Of a DNA stretch of 47,787 nucleotides, positions 8,567-16,975 are shown in pieces (position 1 is the stretch's first letter; each line of letters opens with the position of its first letter). The notes beneath the pieces are model-generated. The model did no database searches. It had not been told where the DNA came from and saw only the letters and a program-made list of their open reading frames with translations. The DNA comes from an uncultured Pelagibacteraceae bacterium (GTDB lineage: Bacteria > Pseudomonadota > Alphaproteobacteria > Pelagibacterales > Pelagibacteraceae), in assembly GCA_902634305.1 (NCBI GenBank), contig CACPJJ010000010.1:1-47787 (forward strand). The letters are read 5' to 3'. A program made the position numbers and the translations under genes.

Positions 8567-9574
8567 TTATGAAAAAGCCTCTGTCCAATTTCCTTGCGTA
8601 GATGCTTTTGAATATTCTGTAGCTCTACCCTCAAAGAAATTCATATGCTCAACTGCATTCAGCATAGTATCAAGCCAAGTTAAAGGATTTTTATCAACTT
8701 CATAAATTGGCTCTAAACCTAATTGAGCAAGTCTTCTATTTCCAATAAATCTTATATAATCTTTAACTTCTTTTGCTGTTAATCCTTCCATTGGACCCAT
8801 TTCAAAAGCTAAATCTATAAAAGCATCTTCATGATGAATTATAGTTCTACAAGCTTCATAAAGTTCTTTTTTAAGTTCAGGTGTCCAAATTTCCGGATTT
8901 TCTTTTATAAATTCTTTGAACAATCTTATCATAGAATTACAATGTAAAGTTTCATCTCTTACTGACCAGGTAACTATCTGGCCCATACCTTTCATTTTGT
9001 TAAACCTTGGAAAATTAAGCAAGATTGCAAAACTTGCAAACAATTGTAGTCCTTCAGTGAATGCACTGAACACCGCCATTGTTTTCGCAATATCTTCTTT
9101 TGAATTCACATTAAATCCTTGCATGTAATCATATTTATCTTTCATTTCTTTATATTTCATAAATGCCGAATATTCAGACTCAGGCATTCCAATTGTATCA
9201 AGTAAATGAGAGTAAGCTGCAATATGAACTGTCTCCATTGATGCAAATGCTGTCATCATCATTAAAACTTCAGTTGGTTTAAAAACTGTTGTGTAATGTC
9301 TTAGATAACAATTATTAACTTCAACATCAGCTTGAGTAAAAAATCTAAAAATTTGTGTTAATAAATTTTTTTCTGATTGTGATAGGTTTTTTTGCCAATC
9401 TCTTACATCATCGCCCAAAGGTACTTCTTCAGGCAACCAATGAATTCTTTGTTGGGTTAACCAAGCATCATAACACCATGGATATCTAAATGGTTTGTAT
9501 ACTGGGTTCTCTACTAGCAGACCCATTTTTTTTGGAGTAATTATTTCTTTTTTAACATTTTTTATTACTGACAT
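8567..9574 (-). CDS. nrdB: Class I ribonucleotide reductase, beta (radical) subunit
   Basis: Houses the dinuclear metal/tyrosyl-radical cofactor for deoxyribonucleotide synthesis. In the 335-residue protein all expected ligands can be placed: Asp83, Glu114, His117, Glu174, Glu208 and His211, with the radical Tyr121 in the ETVHIAAY motif. The spacing Asp-31-Glu, Glu-x-x-His and His-x3-Tyr matches E. coli R2. ATG at 9574 is preferred over ATG at 9583 because GAGGA sits 9 bases before the former but directly against the latter. With this start, it overlaps the nrdA 3' end by 10 bases, and its Shine-Dalgarno lies inside the last nrdA codons, suggesting coupled translation. Confidence 0.93.
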   Translation of the reverse strand: MSVIKNVKKEIITPKKMGLLVENPVYKPFRYPWCYDAWLTQQRIHWLPEEVPLGDDVRDWQKNLSQSEKNLLTQIFRFFTQADVEVNNCYLRHYTTVFKPTEVLMMMTAFASMETVHIAAYSHLLDTIGMPESEYSAFMKYKEMKDKYDYMQGFNVNSKEDIAKTMAVFSAFTEGLQLFASFAILLNFPRFNKMKGMGQIVTWSVRDETLHCNSMIRLFKEFIKENPEIWTPELKKELYEACRTIIHHEDAFIDLAFEMGPMEGLTAKEVKDYIRFIGNRRLAQLGLEPIYEVDKNPLTWLDTMLNAVEHMNFFEGRATEYSKASTQGNWTEAFS

Positions 9575-11502
9575 GATAAACATTCCTCATATTCTTGTTC
9601 TTCGTTTTGTTGATTTTTAGATTTATAAACATTTGCTGTAACATCTGTTAATTTTGCATCATTAACATTTTCAGCTCTTTGAATTGATTTAGATCTACAA
9701 TAATAAAGACTCTTAAGTCCCTTTTTCCATGCTTGAAAATGAATTTGGTGTAACTCTTTTTTATGAATATCTGCAGGAACAAAGATATTGATAGATTGTG
9801 CTTGAGATATATGAGGTGTTCTATCTGCGCCTAATTCTACAATCCATTTTTGATCAAGTTCAAAAGCTGTTTTAAAAACATCTTTTTCTTGTTGGGTTAA
9901 AAAATCTAAATGAGATACAGATCCTTGATTAGTTGTAATACTAGACCATGTTTCATCGTCATTTTTATTATATTTTTCAAGTATTTTTTCAAGGTATCTA
10001 TTTCTGACATTAAAAGATCCTGAAAGAGTTTTGTGTGTAAAGCTATTGGCTGCAATTGGTTCAACACCTGGTGAGGTTCCTCCACAAATAATTGATATTG
10101 AAGCTGTAGGAGCTATTGCTGTTTTGTTTGAAAATCTTTCTTTAATTCCATAATCCGCAGCATCGGGGCACGCTCCCCTTTCTTCTGCTAAATCTTTAGA
10201 GGCTTTATCTACATCTTTTTGAATATGTTCAAATATTTTTTTATTCCAAACTTTACTCATAACAGATTCTAACGGTATCATTTTTTGTTGAAAAAATGAA
10301 TGAAGACCCATAACGCCTAAGCCCACACTTCTTTCTTTCATAGCTGAATATGTTGCGTCACTAAATTCTTCAGGAGCTTTTTCAATGAAGTCTGTTAAAA
10401 CATTGTCTAAAAATCTCATTACATCTGGGATAAAGTTTTTATCATCTTTCCACTCTTCGTATTTTTCTATATTTAAAGATGATAAACAACAGACAGCTGT
10501 TCTATCTCTGCCATCTTTATCAACTCCTGTTGGTAGTGTTATTTCACTACATAAGTTAGAAGTTTTAACTGTCAATCCAGCCAGCTTATGATGTTGAGGA
10601 ATAAGTCTGTTTACTGTATCAATATAAATTATATAAGGTTCCCCAGTTTCAATTCTCGCTGTTAATAATCTTATCCATAAATTTCTAGCAGATACAGTTG
10701 ATTGAACTGCTCCATCTTTAGGACTTTTTAGTGCCCACTGTTCATCAAGCTCAACTGCTCTCATGAAAGCATCACTTACAAGAACGCCGTGATGAAGATT
10801 TAACGATTTTCTATTTGGATCTCCTCCAGTTGGTCTTCTCATTTCAATAAATTCTTCTATCTCTGGATGATCAATTGGAAGATAACATGCAGCAGAGCCT
10901 CTTCTAAGTGATCCTTGGCTAATTGCCATCGTTAAGGAGTCCATTACTTTAATGAAAGGAATTATCCCTGAAGTCTTTCCTACTCTTCCAATTTTTTCAC
11001 CTATAGATCTTAGATTTCCCCAATAACTTCCAATACCTCCACCCTTAGCAGCCAACCATACATTTTCACTCCAAAGATCTAATATTCCATGAAGACTATC
11101 ATTTGCCTCATTTAGAAAACATGAAATTGGTAAACCTCTTTTAGTTCCTCCGTTTGAAAGCACTGGTGTTGCTGGCATGAACCAAAGATTACTTATATAA
11201 TTATATAACCTTTGAGCGTGTAAATTATCATCAGCATAATGACTTGCTACTCTTGCGAATAAATCTTGAAAAGATTCGTCAAAACCTAAATATCTATCGC
11301 TTAAAGTTGCTTTTCCAAATGATGTAAGGTTTTCATCTTTTGATCGATCAATTTTAATTGTTATACCTTTTGAATTTTGAAATAGCTCAGTTTCATTATT
11401 TAAAGAGAATAAATCTGGTCTTTTATCTAGATGGTTATCCTGGGTAGTTGGTGAAAATTCAGAGACAGCTTTCTTGATAGCCTGAGACAAAACTTTGTTC
11501 AT
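9565..11502 (-). CDS. nrdA: Class I ribonucleotide reductase, alpha (catalytic) subunit
   Basis: Reduces ribonucleoside diphosphates together with NrdB. The 645-residue protein carries the catalytic Cys in LPISCF near 125, the NLCSEI motif (radical Cys and Glu) near 315, and partner Cys residues in AVCCLSS near 338. The C terminus ends in CLSC, the redox-shuttle Cys pair. At the N terminus there is no obvious ATP-cone activity domain (E. coli NrdA is about 760 residues), so dATP shut-off of the usual kind is not expected. The start ATG at 11502 has GGGAG four bases upstream. A candidate promoter and LexA-type repeat lie upstream. Confidence 0.94.
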   Translation of the reverse strand: MNKVLSQAIKKAVSEFSPTTQDNHLDKRPDLFSLNNETELFQNSKGITIKIDRSKDENLTSFGKATLSDRYLGFDESFQDLFARVASHYADDNLHAQRLYNYISNLWFMPATPVLSNGGTKRGLPISCFLNEANDSLHGILDLWSENVWLAAKGGGIGSYWGNLRSIGEKIGRVGKTSGIIPFIKVMDSLTMAISQGSLRRGSAACYLPIDHPEIEEFIEMRRPTGGDPNRKSLNLHHGVLVSDAFMRAVELDEQWALKSPKDGAVQSTVSARNLWIRLLTARIETGEPYIIYIDTVNRLIPQHHKLAGLTVKTSNLCSEITLPTGVDKDGRDRTAVCCLSSLNIEKYEEWKDDKNFIPDVMRFLDNVLTDFIEKAPEEFSDATYSAMKERSVGLGVMGLHSFFQQKMIPLESVMSKVWNKKIFEHIQKDVDKASKDLAEERGACPDAADYGIKERFSNKTAIAPTASISIICGGTSPGVEPIAANSFTHKTLSGSFNVRNRYLEKILEKYNKNDDETWSSITTNQGSVSHLDFLTQQEKDVFKTAFELDQKWIVELGADRTPHISQAQSINIFVPADIHKKELHQIHFQAWKKGLKSLYYCRSKSIQRAENVNDAKLTDVTANVYKSKNQQNEEQEYEECLSCQ

Positions 11503-11562
11503 TTTACTCCCTTATTTTAATAGTTATTTTGTAAAACAACTAGATGTTGTATGTAGATTTCT

Positions 11563-11590
11563 TTAATATACTATATAAATTAGAAATCAA
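11563..11590 (-). promoter_or_regulatory. Candidate nrdAB promoter
   Basis: On the reverse strand, TTGATT (complement of 11585-11590) and TATTAA (complement of 11563-11568) are 16 bases apart, placing a transcription start near 11556 and a leader of about 54 bases. A short palindrome, ACAAC-5-GTTGT at 11536-11550, lies in that leader. It looks loosely like an NrdR box but does not match the 16-base consensus well. AT-richness makes chance matches likely. Confidence 0.35.
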
Positions 11591-11592
11591 TA

Positions 11593-11607
11593 GAACATTT
11601 ATAGAAC
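11593..11607. promoter_or_regulatory. Candidate LexA (SOS) operator, GAAC-N7-GAAC
   Basis: The direct repeat GAAC at 11593-11596 and 11604-11607 is separated by exactly 7 bases. Read towards nrdA it is GTTC-N7-GTTC, the known alphaproteobacterial LexA binding pattern. It lies 2 bases upstream of the candidate nrdA -35 element, about 91 bases before the nrdA start and about 50 bases before the opposite-strand mutase gene, so it could act on either. Whether this genome encodes LexA cannot be seen here. Confidence 0.4.
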
Positions 11608-11657
11608 ATAATAAATAAATATCAATAAAAAAATAAAAAAAATGTACATATATTAAC

Positions 11658-13112
11658 ATGGAAAATTCAACAAAAATTGATCCTTATGGTTTTAGAGAAT
11701 ATGACGCCAGATGGTTGTATGATAAAAACATAAATCTTCTAGGTATTGAAAATCTTGGAAAAGGTTTAGGAACTCAAGTTATAAATCATACAAAAAAAAA
11801 TAACCCAAGAATAATAGTAGGTCACGATTATAGATCATACAGTGAAGAAATTAAATTAGCTTTAAAAAAAGGATTAATATCAACAGGTTGTTTTGTAGAA
11901 GATATTGGTTTGTCTTTATCTCCAATGGTTTATTACGCACAATTTAATTTAAACTCAGATGCCGTAGCAATGGTAACTGCAAGTCATAATGAAAATGGTT
12001 GGACAGGAGTTAAAATGGGAATCAAAAAAGGTTTAACTCATGCACCAGAAGAAATGAAAGAGTTAAAGGATATAACATTAAATCAAAAATTTATTGAAGG
12101 AAAAGGAAGTGAAAAACAAATAAGCAATTTTCAAGAAATTTATAAGAATGATTTAATAAGTAAAAATAAGATAAATAAAAAAATAAAAGCTGTTGTTGCA
12201 TGTGGAAATGGAACAGCGGGAATATTTGCTCCAGATATTTTAAGAGGTATAGGTTGTGAAGTAATTGAGCTTGACTGTAAATTAGATTGGAGTTTTCCTA
12301 AATATAATCCAAACCCTGAAGATATGGAAATGCTGCATGCCATAAGTAAAACTGTAAAAGAAAATAATGCTGATATTGGTTTTGGTTTTGATGGAGATGG
12401 AGATAGATGTGGTGTTATTGATAATGAAGGTAATGAAATATTTTCAGACAAAATAGGATTAATTATAGCAAGAAACTTATCCCCTAAACACAAGGGCTCT
12501 AAATTTGTTGTTGATGTAAAATCAACTGGGCTTTACTCAAATGATAAAATTCTTTTAGAAAATGATTGCAAAACTATTTATTGGAAAACAGGACATTCGC
12601 ATATTAAAAGAAAAGTAAATAACGAAAAGGCTTTAGCTGGATTTGAAAAAAGTGGACATTTCTTTTTTAATCAACCACTGGGTTATGGTTATGATGATGG
12701 AATTAATTCAGCAATTCAAGTTTGTCATTTACTTGATAACCAAAATAAAAAAATCAGTGAAATTATAAAAGAATTACCTAATACATATCAATCCCCTACT
12801 ATGGCTCCTTTTTGCAAGGATGAAGAGAAATATCAAGTAGTTGATGAGTTAGTAAGCCAAGTTAAAGAAATTAAAGATAATAAAAGTAAAGTTGATGGTC
12901 AGGAAATTACTGAAGTATTAACAGTAAATGGTGTTAGATTTTCTTTTAATGATGGTTCTTGGGGTTTAATTAGAGCTTCATCAAATAAACCTTCGTTAGT
13001 TGTTGTCACTGAAAGTCCTACTTCAGATGAAAGAAAAAAAAAGATCTTTGAGTTCATTGATGAATTGCTCCAAAAAACTGGTAAAATTGGTGAATACGAT
13101 CAAAAGATTTAA
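11658..13112 (+). CDS. Phosphomannomutase/phosphoglucomutase (alpha-D-phosphohexomutase family)
   Basis: Interconverts hexose 6- and 1-phosphates, supplying mannose-1-P or glucose-1-P for nucleotide sugars. The 484-residue protein shows the family landmarks in order: the phosphoserine loop TASHNENGW (Ser109), the metal loop DGDGDRCG near 248-255, the sugar-specificity loop FEKSGHFF near 334-341, and a C-terminal phosphate-binding domain (RASSNKPSLVV). The FEKSGH form and the N-terminal FREYDARW favour the dual PMM/PGM (AlgC/ManB-like) group over GlmM. Glucose-1-P from it could feed the rfb genes at 35-38 kb. Its stop abuts the convergent dctM stop with no spacer. Confidence 0.88.
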   Translation: MENSTKIDPYGFREYDARWLYDKNINLLGIENLGKGLGTQVINHTKKNNPRIIVGHDYRSYSEEIKLALKKGLISTGCFVEDIGLSLSPMVYYAQFNLNSDAVAMVTASHNENGWTGVKMGIKKGLTHAPEEMKELKDITLNQKFIEGKGSEKQISNFQEIYKNDLISKNKINKKIKAVVACGNGTAGIFAPDILRGIGCEVIELDCKLDWSFPKYNPNPEDMEMLHAISKTVKENNADIGFGFDGDGDRCGVIDNEGNEIFSDKIGLIIARNLSPKHKGSKFVVDVKSTGLYSNDKILLENDCKTIYWKTGHSHIKRKVNNEKALAGFEKSGHFFFNQPLGYGYDDGINSAIQVCHLLDNQNKKISEIIKELPNTYQSPTMAPFCKDEEKYQVVDELVSQVKEIKDNKSKVDGQEITEVLTVNGVRFSFNDGSWGLIRASSNKPSLVVVTESPTSDERKKKIFEFIDELLQKTGKIGEYDQKI

Positions 13113-14420
13113 TTATATTTTTTGAATCATTTGATTAGGAAGCCATAAAGCGATTTCAGGGAATATAATTATAATTATTACAGCTAATACCATTAATAGA
13201 AAAAGTGGAAATGCACTTTTTGCAATATAGCCCATATCTTTGCCGGCCATACCTTGAAGCACAAACAGATTAAAGCCTACTGGTGGAGTAATTTGTGCCA
13301 TTTCAACTACTACAACTAAAAAAATACCAAACCAAATCATGTCGAAACCAGCTTGTCTTATCATTGGCTCTATAATTGCCATTGTCAAAACAACAGCTGA
13401 TATTCCGTCTAAAAACATTCCCAAAATAATATAAAATATAGTTAAAACAAAAATTAATGCATATGGAGATAGGCTCATTTCTTGTATCCAAATCGCTAAA
13501 TTTCTTGGAAGACCTGTGAATCCCATCGCTAGAGATAAAAATGTTGAGCCTGCTAAAATAAAAGCAATCATACAAGAGGTTTTTGTTGCTCCTAATAAAG
13601 ATTCCTTAAAAGTTTTTAAATTCAAACTTTTTTGAAAGTAAGATAAAGCAAGTGCTCCAACTACACCCAAAGATGCAGCTTCAGTAGCTGTTGCAACTCC
13701 AGTATATATTGAACCGATTACACCCAGTATTAACAAGATCACAGGCAGCAATTGTTTTGATTTTTTAATTTTATCTAAAAAAGAAGATGTTTCATGGACT
13801 TTTGGCATAATTTTCTGATTTGCTAGAGACCAAATAATTACATATGACATAAAAATCAATGCAATCATTATTCCAGGAAAAATTCCTGCTATAAACAATT
13901 TTGCTATAGATTCTTGTACAGTCACACCATAAATGATTAAAATAATTGAGGGTGGTATCAATAATCCTAAAGTGCCAGAGCCCGCTAAACTGCCAAGTAA
14001 TATTTTTTCTGGATATTTTCTTTTTCTAAGTTCTGGAATTGACATTTTTCCGACTGTTGCAACTGTTGCAGCTGACGATCCTGAAATTGCCGCAAAAAGT
14101 GCACATCCAACTACGTTAACATGAATTAATCCACCAGGAAGCCTTTGCATCCAAGGTGATAAACCTTTAAATAAATTTTCAGATAATTTTGTTCTAAAAA
14201 GAATTTCTCCCATCCATACAAAAAGGGGTAATGCTGTCAAAGTCCAAGAAGATGCGGTTCCCCATATTGTTGTGGCCATCGCATCACCAACTGGTCTAGA
14301 TGTAAAAAGTATCATTCCTATTGTAGAAACGCCAATCATGCTTATTGCAACCCAAATTCCACTTCCTAAAAAGAATAATAAAACAGTAATAAAAAAAATT
14401 GTTAATAAAATTTCAGGCAT
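13113..14420 (-). CDS. dctM: TRAP transporter large permease subunit
   Basis: Inner-membrane transport subunit of a sodium- or proton-driven TRAP uptake system for organic acids or similar solutes. The 435-residue protein is strongly hydrophobic with about 11-12 membrane segments. Conserved DctM stretches are visible: ALPLFVWMGEILFRTKLS near 62, PGGLIHVNVVGCALFAAISGSSAATVA in pieces from about 95, GTLGLLIPPSI near 149, and AQITPPVGFNLFVL near 379. It overlaps dctQ by 8 bases, the usual Q-M coupling. It sits last in the dctP-dctQ-dctM operon, and no terminator is visible before the convergent mutase gene. Confidence 0.92.
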   Translation of the reverse strand: MPEILLTIFFITVLLFFLGSGIWVAISMIGVSTIGMILFTSRPVGDAMATTIWGTASSWTLTALPLFVWMGEILFRTKLSENLFKGLSPWMQRLPGGLIHVNVVGCALFAAISGSSAATVATVGKMSIPELRKRKYPEKILLGSLAGSGTLGLLIPPSIILIIYGVTVQESIAKLFIAGIFPGIMIALIFMSYVIIWSLANQKIMPKVHETSSFLDKIKKSKQLLPVILLILGVIGSIYTGVATATEAASLGVVGALALSYFQKSLNLKTFKESLLGATKTSCMIAFILAGSTFLSLAMGFTGLPRNLAIWIQEMSLSPYALIFVLTIFYIILGMFLDGISAVVLTMAIIEPMIRQAGFDMIWFGIFLVVVVEMAQITPPVGFNLFVLQGMAGKDMGYIAKSAFPLFLLMVLAVIIIIIFPEIALWLPNQMIQKI

Positions 14421-14901
14421 TAGATTTATTTAAAATTGTTAAAATAAATTGATGAAGAACACATACAAAAAAAACTGTTGAACCAATCGCAACACTAGTT
14501 TGGGGTATCCAAACTAATATTTCATCAGCTCCTTCGCTTCTTTCTTGAAATTTATAAGATATTATAAGCATTTTAATAAAATAGAACGCTAAGTAGCCAG
14601 AAAAAAAACTAGCAATCATTAAACACCAAGTTTCTAAATATCTTTTTTTATTGCCTTCTATTTTTTCTAAGAAAAGTGTAATTCGTATATGACCTCCTTC
14701 AACAAAAGTATATGCTAAAGCAAAAAATGACGATGCAGCCATACAGTATCCTGAATACTCTGCTAAACCTCTAATATAGAAACCAAAAATTCTTGAAGCT
14801 ATTCCAATTAAAATAAAACCAGCTACCAAAATTAAAAAAAAAGCGGCTATGTATCCTGAATATTTATAAATACTTTTTAGATTATCGTTTAGTTTAGACA
14901 T
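14413..14901 (-). CDS. dctQ: TRAP transporter small permease subunit
   Basis: The 162-residue small membrane subunit pairs with DctM and receives solute from the periplasmic DctP. Four hydrophobic segments are visible (about 13-35, 45-65, 88-112, 133-155), the normal DctQ topology. A typical ESxGY-like entry is seen as AEYSGYCMAASSFFALAYTFVEGGHIR. The ATG at 14901 follows directly on the U-tract of a 12-bp hairpin, so this gene has no free Shine-Dalgarno; translation probably depends on read-through transcripts. Next to dctP and dctM the assignment is firm even though DctQ sequences diverge quickly. Confidence 0.87.
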   Translation of the reverse strand: MSKLNDNLKSIYKYSGYIAAFFLILVAGFILIGIASRIFGFYIRGLAEYSGYCMAASSFFALAYTFVEGGHIRITLFLEKIEGNKKRYLETWCLMIASFFSGYLAFYFIKMLIISYKFQERSEGADEILVWIPQTSVAIGSTVFFVCVLHQFILTILNKSNA

Positions 14902-14903
14902 AT

Positions 14904-14932
14904 AAAAAGGCCGTTTATTTAACGGCCTTTTT
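14904..14932 (-). terminator. Hairpin terminator/attenuator between dctP and dctQ
   Basis: A perfect 12-bp inverted repeat (14904-14915 with 14921-14932, core GGCCGTT/AACGGCC) encloses a 5-base loop. The arms end in A5/T5 tracts, so on the transcribed strand the stem is followed by a U-run. It starts 13 bases after the dctP stop and ends 2 bases before the dctQ start codon. It probably ends most transcripts after the binding-protein gene, giving DctP in excess of the permease, and may stabilise the dctP mRNA 3' end. Confidence 0.8.
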
Positions 14933-14945
14933 AATTATATTAATT

Positions 14946-15920
14946 TTATTTGTATGTAGCAAGGACACTAGCGCCTCTAGATCCAGCTTTTGCCTTCCAC
15001 TCATCAGCCATAGTTGCTCCAACTTTTTGAAAATGTTTTTCTAAAGCTGAATTAACTTTACCAACTTTCATACCTGCATCTGCAAGAGCTTTTTTGTCGG
15101 CTACATTACCTTTTTTAGATAATTCCCAACCTTTTTTTTCAGCTACTGCTGCTTCAGACATTATAAGTTTTTGAGTTGCAGAATCTAATTTACTCCATGC
15201 ATCTTTATTAACAATCACCATATTTTTTGGGAACCAAGCTGCAATATCATAAAAATATCCAACTCCATTTTCCCAAATTTTACTATTTTTACCAGTTGTT
15301 GGTGATGTAATCATGCTTTCTACAGCTCCAGTTGAAAAAGCCTGACTAATTTCAGCTGCTTCAATTTTTGTTGGAGCCATTCCTGTAAGCTCAGCTATTC
15401 TTATGGTTGCCGAGTTGTAAGCTCTAAATTTTAAACCTTTAAGATCAGCAATACTATTAATTTCTTTTTTACTATACAAGCCTTGCGCTGGCCATGGAAC
15501 AGCATATAAGAATACAAGTCCTTTAGCATCAAGACCTTTTACAATTTCTTGCTTTGATGCTTGATAAAGTTTCATAGCATCATCATAACTAGTTGCTAAA
15601 AATGGTTGTGAGTCAACTTCTAACAAAGGATCTTCTTTTCCAAGTGCTGACATAAACCTTTCTCCAATTTGAGCTTGACCAGTTCTAACAGCTCTAAAAA
15701 TTTCGCCACCTTTGTATAATGAGCCACCTGGGTGAGCTACAATAGTTAATTTGCCTCCACTTTTTTCTGTAACATTTTTAGCAAATTCAGTAGCGTTTGC
15801 TGAATGAAAATTTCCAGCTCCATAAGCAAGAGCAAAATCCCATTTTTCAGCTGACATCGCTAAATTTGAATTTAACAAGAATGCAAAAAATATTACTAAT
15901 AATTTATTTAATAGTTTCAT
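14946..15920 (-). CDS. dctP: TRAP transporter solute-binding protein
   Basis: Periplasmic receptor of the TRAP system. The 324-residue precursor has a signal peptide (KLLNKLLVIFFAFLLNSNLAMSA, likely cleaved after AMSA). The mature part shows the DctP fold: GGSLYKGGEIFRAVRTGQ near 65-82, and LKGLKFRAYN near 160-169 with the Arg that normally binds a carboxylate, followed by an EAAEISQAFSTGAVE stretch. The substrate cannot be read from the sequence; the Arg suggests an organic acid. A strong GGAGGG Shine-Dalgarno lies 3 bases before the ATG, consistent with high expression. It is first in the operon, with the permeases behind a hairpin. Confidence 0.92.
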   Translation of the reverse strand: MKLLNKLLVIFFAFLLNSNLAMSAEKWDFALAYGAGNFHSANATEFAKNVTEKSGGKLTIVAHPGGSLYKGGEIFRAVRTGQAQIGERFMSALGKEDPLLEVDSQPFLATSYDDAMKLYQASKQEIVKGLDAKGLVFLYAVPWPAQGLYSKKEINSIADLKGLKFRAYNSATIRIAELTGMAPTKIEAAEISQAFSTGAVESMITSPTTGKNSKIWENGVGYFYDIAAWFPKNMVIVNKDAWSKLDSATQKLIMSEAAVAEKKGWELSKKGNVADKKALADAGMKVGKVNSALEKHFQKVGATMADEWKAKAGSRGASVLATYK

Positions 15921-16036
15921 GTTCCCTCCATTTATAATTAATTTAATTCAATATGAAGATGAATTAATTGCAATAAAAAAAGTATTTTATTCAAGTATAA
16001 ATTGATTGGATACGGGAAACAGAACGCATCTTAATC

Positions 16037-16045
16037 AGTATAACA
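16037..16045 (-). promoter_or_regulatory. Candidate extended -10 promoter for dctP
   Basis: On the reverse strand the motif TG-T-TATACT (complement of 16037-16045) is an exact extended -10 element. It would start transcription near 16030 and leave a leader of about 110 bases before dctP, long for this compact genome. No clear -35 is present. A second TATACT lies at the complement of 15994-15999. No known riboswitch fold was recognised in the leader. Confidence 0.35.
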
Positions 16046-16102
16046 ATAAATTACACGTATAACTTGTTAAAATTTTTTAAGAGAATCGAATAAAAGAAAC
16101 TT

Positions 16103-16143
16103 AAGGGGCGGTAGAGGGAGACTGAAGCCGCCTCTTTTTTTTT
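16103..16143 (+). terminator. Intrinsic terminator-like hairpin with T9 tract on the plus strand
   Basis: The stem AAGGGGCGG (16103-16111) pairs with CCGCCTCTT (16128-16136), with one G-T pair and a 16-base loop. It merges into nine consecutive Ts at 16135-16143. On the plus strand this is a classical terminator, but no plus-strand gene precedes it for 3 kb. On the minus strand it follows the tauE stop directly and could end that transcript, although the U-rich run there is interrupted (AAGTTTCTTTT). The 15921-16102 part of this gap is AT-rich and holds no recognisable gene. Confidence 0.55.
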
Positions 16144-16975
16144 ATAAATTTAAATATCTATAAATAAACACAGTTCCAACAACATATAAAAAAATTCCAA
16201 AAAAAGCCTGAACTTTTGTTTTATCTATTCTGTGCACAGTATTTGCTCCAACCCTTGCCATAAAAGTAGTGATTGGAATAAATATTAAAAATGCAGGAAT
16301 GTTTATAAATCCAATACTTAAAGGCAAATTAGCATCTAAAAAAGATCCTGAAATTAAAAAACCAATAGCTCCAACTAAAGCAATAACTAATCCTATTGCC
16401 GCAGCACTACCAATTGCTTTTTTTATAGGATAACCAAAATATCTTAGAACAGGAACATTCATAATTGCTCCTCCAATTCCCATTGAAGCAGAAATAAATC
16501 CAGATGATAAACCGGCAATTATTCTTGATAAAAGATTAAATTTCTTTTTAGAATTAATAATCTTATTTGAGCTCAGTAATAGATAAGTTCCTAAAAAGTA
16601 AACAACTACTGAAAAGAATAAAACTAATCCTTTTGTTTGCATTAATGCAGCAAAAACAGTTCCTGCTAAAACTCCAACTATTACAAAAATTATGTAAGTT
16701 TTTATTATATTGAGATCAACATAATTATTTTTTTTATGGGTTAAGACAGAAGATAGAGATGTTGGAACAATTATAGAAAAAGAGGTACCAACTGCTAAGT
16801 GCATTATGTAAGACTTATCTATACTTAAAGTTTCAAATATAAAAAATAGAAAAGGAACTGTAATTAATCCTCCTCCAATTCCGAATAAACCAGCAAAAAA
16901 ACCTACCGGAAAAGCCGTTATGATCATTAAAAGAATAAAAAATGAATATTCGTTTGATAAAATTGAACTAATCAA
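16142..16975 (-). CDS. TSUP (TauE/SafE) family membrane permease
   Basis: A 277-residue integral membrane protein with about eight hydrophobic segments in two repeats. The repeat motifs are FFAGLFGIGGGLITVPFLFF near 27-46 and GLSSGFISASMGIGGAIMNVPVLRYFG in pieces from about 155; the GxGGG and MGIGGA cores are characteristic of TauE/SafE. Members export sulfite, sulfoacetate or other sulfur-containing anions, or import related compounds; the substrate cannot be read here. The start is TTG at 16975, with CAGG in front; an ATG 16 codons later would remove part of the first membrane segment. It overlaps the dusA 3' end by 8 bases, suggesting one transcript. Confidence 0.85.
   Translation of the reverse strand: MISSILSNEYSFFILLMIITAFPVGFFAGLFGIGGGLITVPFLFFIFETLSIDKSYIMHLAVGTSFSIIVPTSLSSVLTHKKNNYVDLNIIKTYIIFVIVGVLAGTVFAALMQTKGLVLFFSVVVYFLGTYLLLSSNKIINSKKKFNLLSRIIAGLSSGFISASMGIGGAIMNVPVLRYFGYPIKKAIGSAAAIGLVIALVGAIGFLISGSFLDANLPLSIGFINIPAFLIFIPITTFMARVGANTVHRIDKTKVQAFFGIFLYVVGTVFIYRYLNL

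Noticed and set aside
11536..11550. Palindrome ACAAC-5-GTTGT as an NrdR box
   Set aside because: Position in the nrdA leader is suggestive, but the sequence fits the 16-base NrdR consensus poorly, there is only one copy, and NrdR sites normally occur in pairs.
12140..12493. Open minus-strand frame of 117 codons inside the phosphohexomutase gene
   Set aside because: Antisense to the metal-binding region of a conserved enzyme; low-complexity Ser/Pro/Leu peptide with no start signal.
13303..13575. Open minus-strand frame inside dctM in another reading frame
   Set aside because: Fully contained in conserved dctM sequence, no family features, poor composition for a membrane or soluble protein.
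15921..16102. Riboswitch in the dctP leader
   Set aside because: No match to glycine, SAM, or other aptamer cores that I can recognise; the region is AT-rich with only weak pairings.
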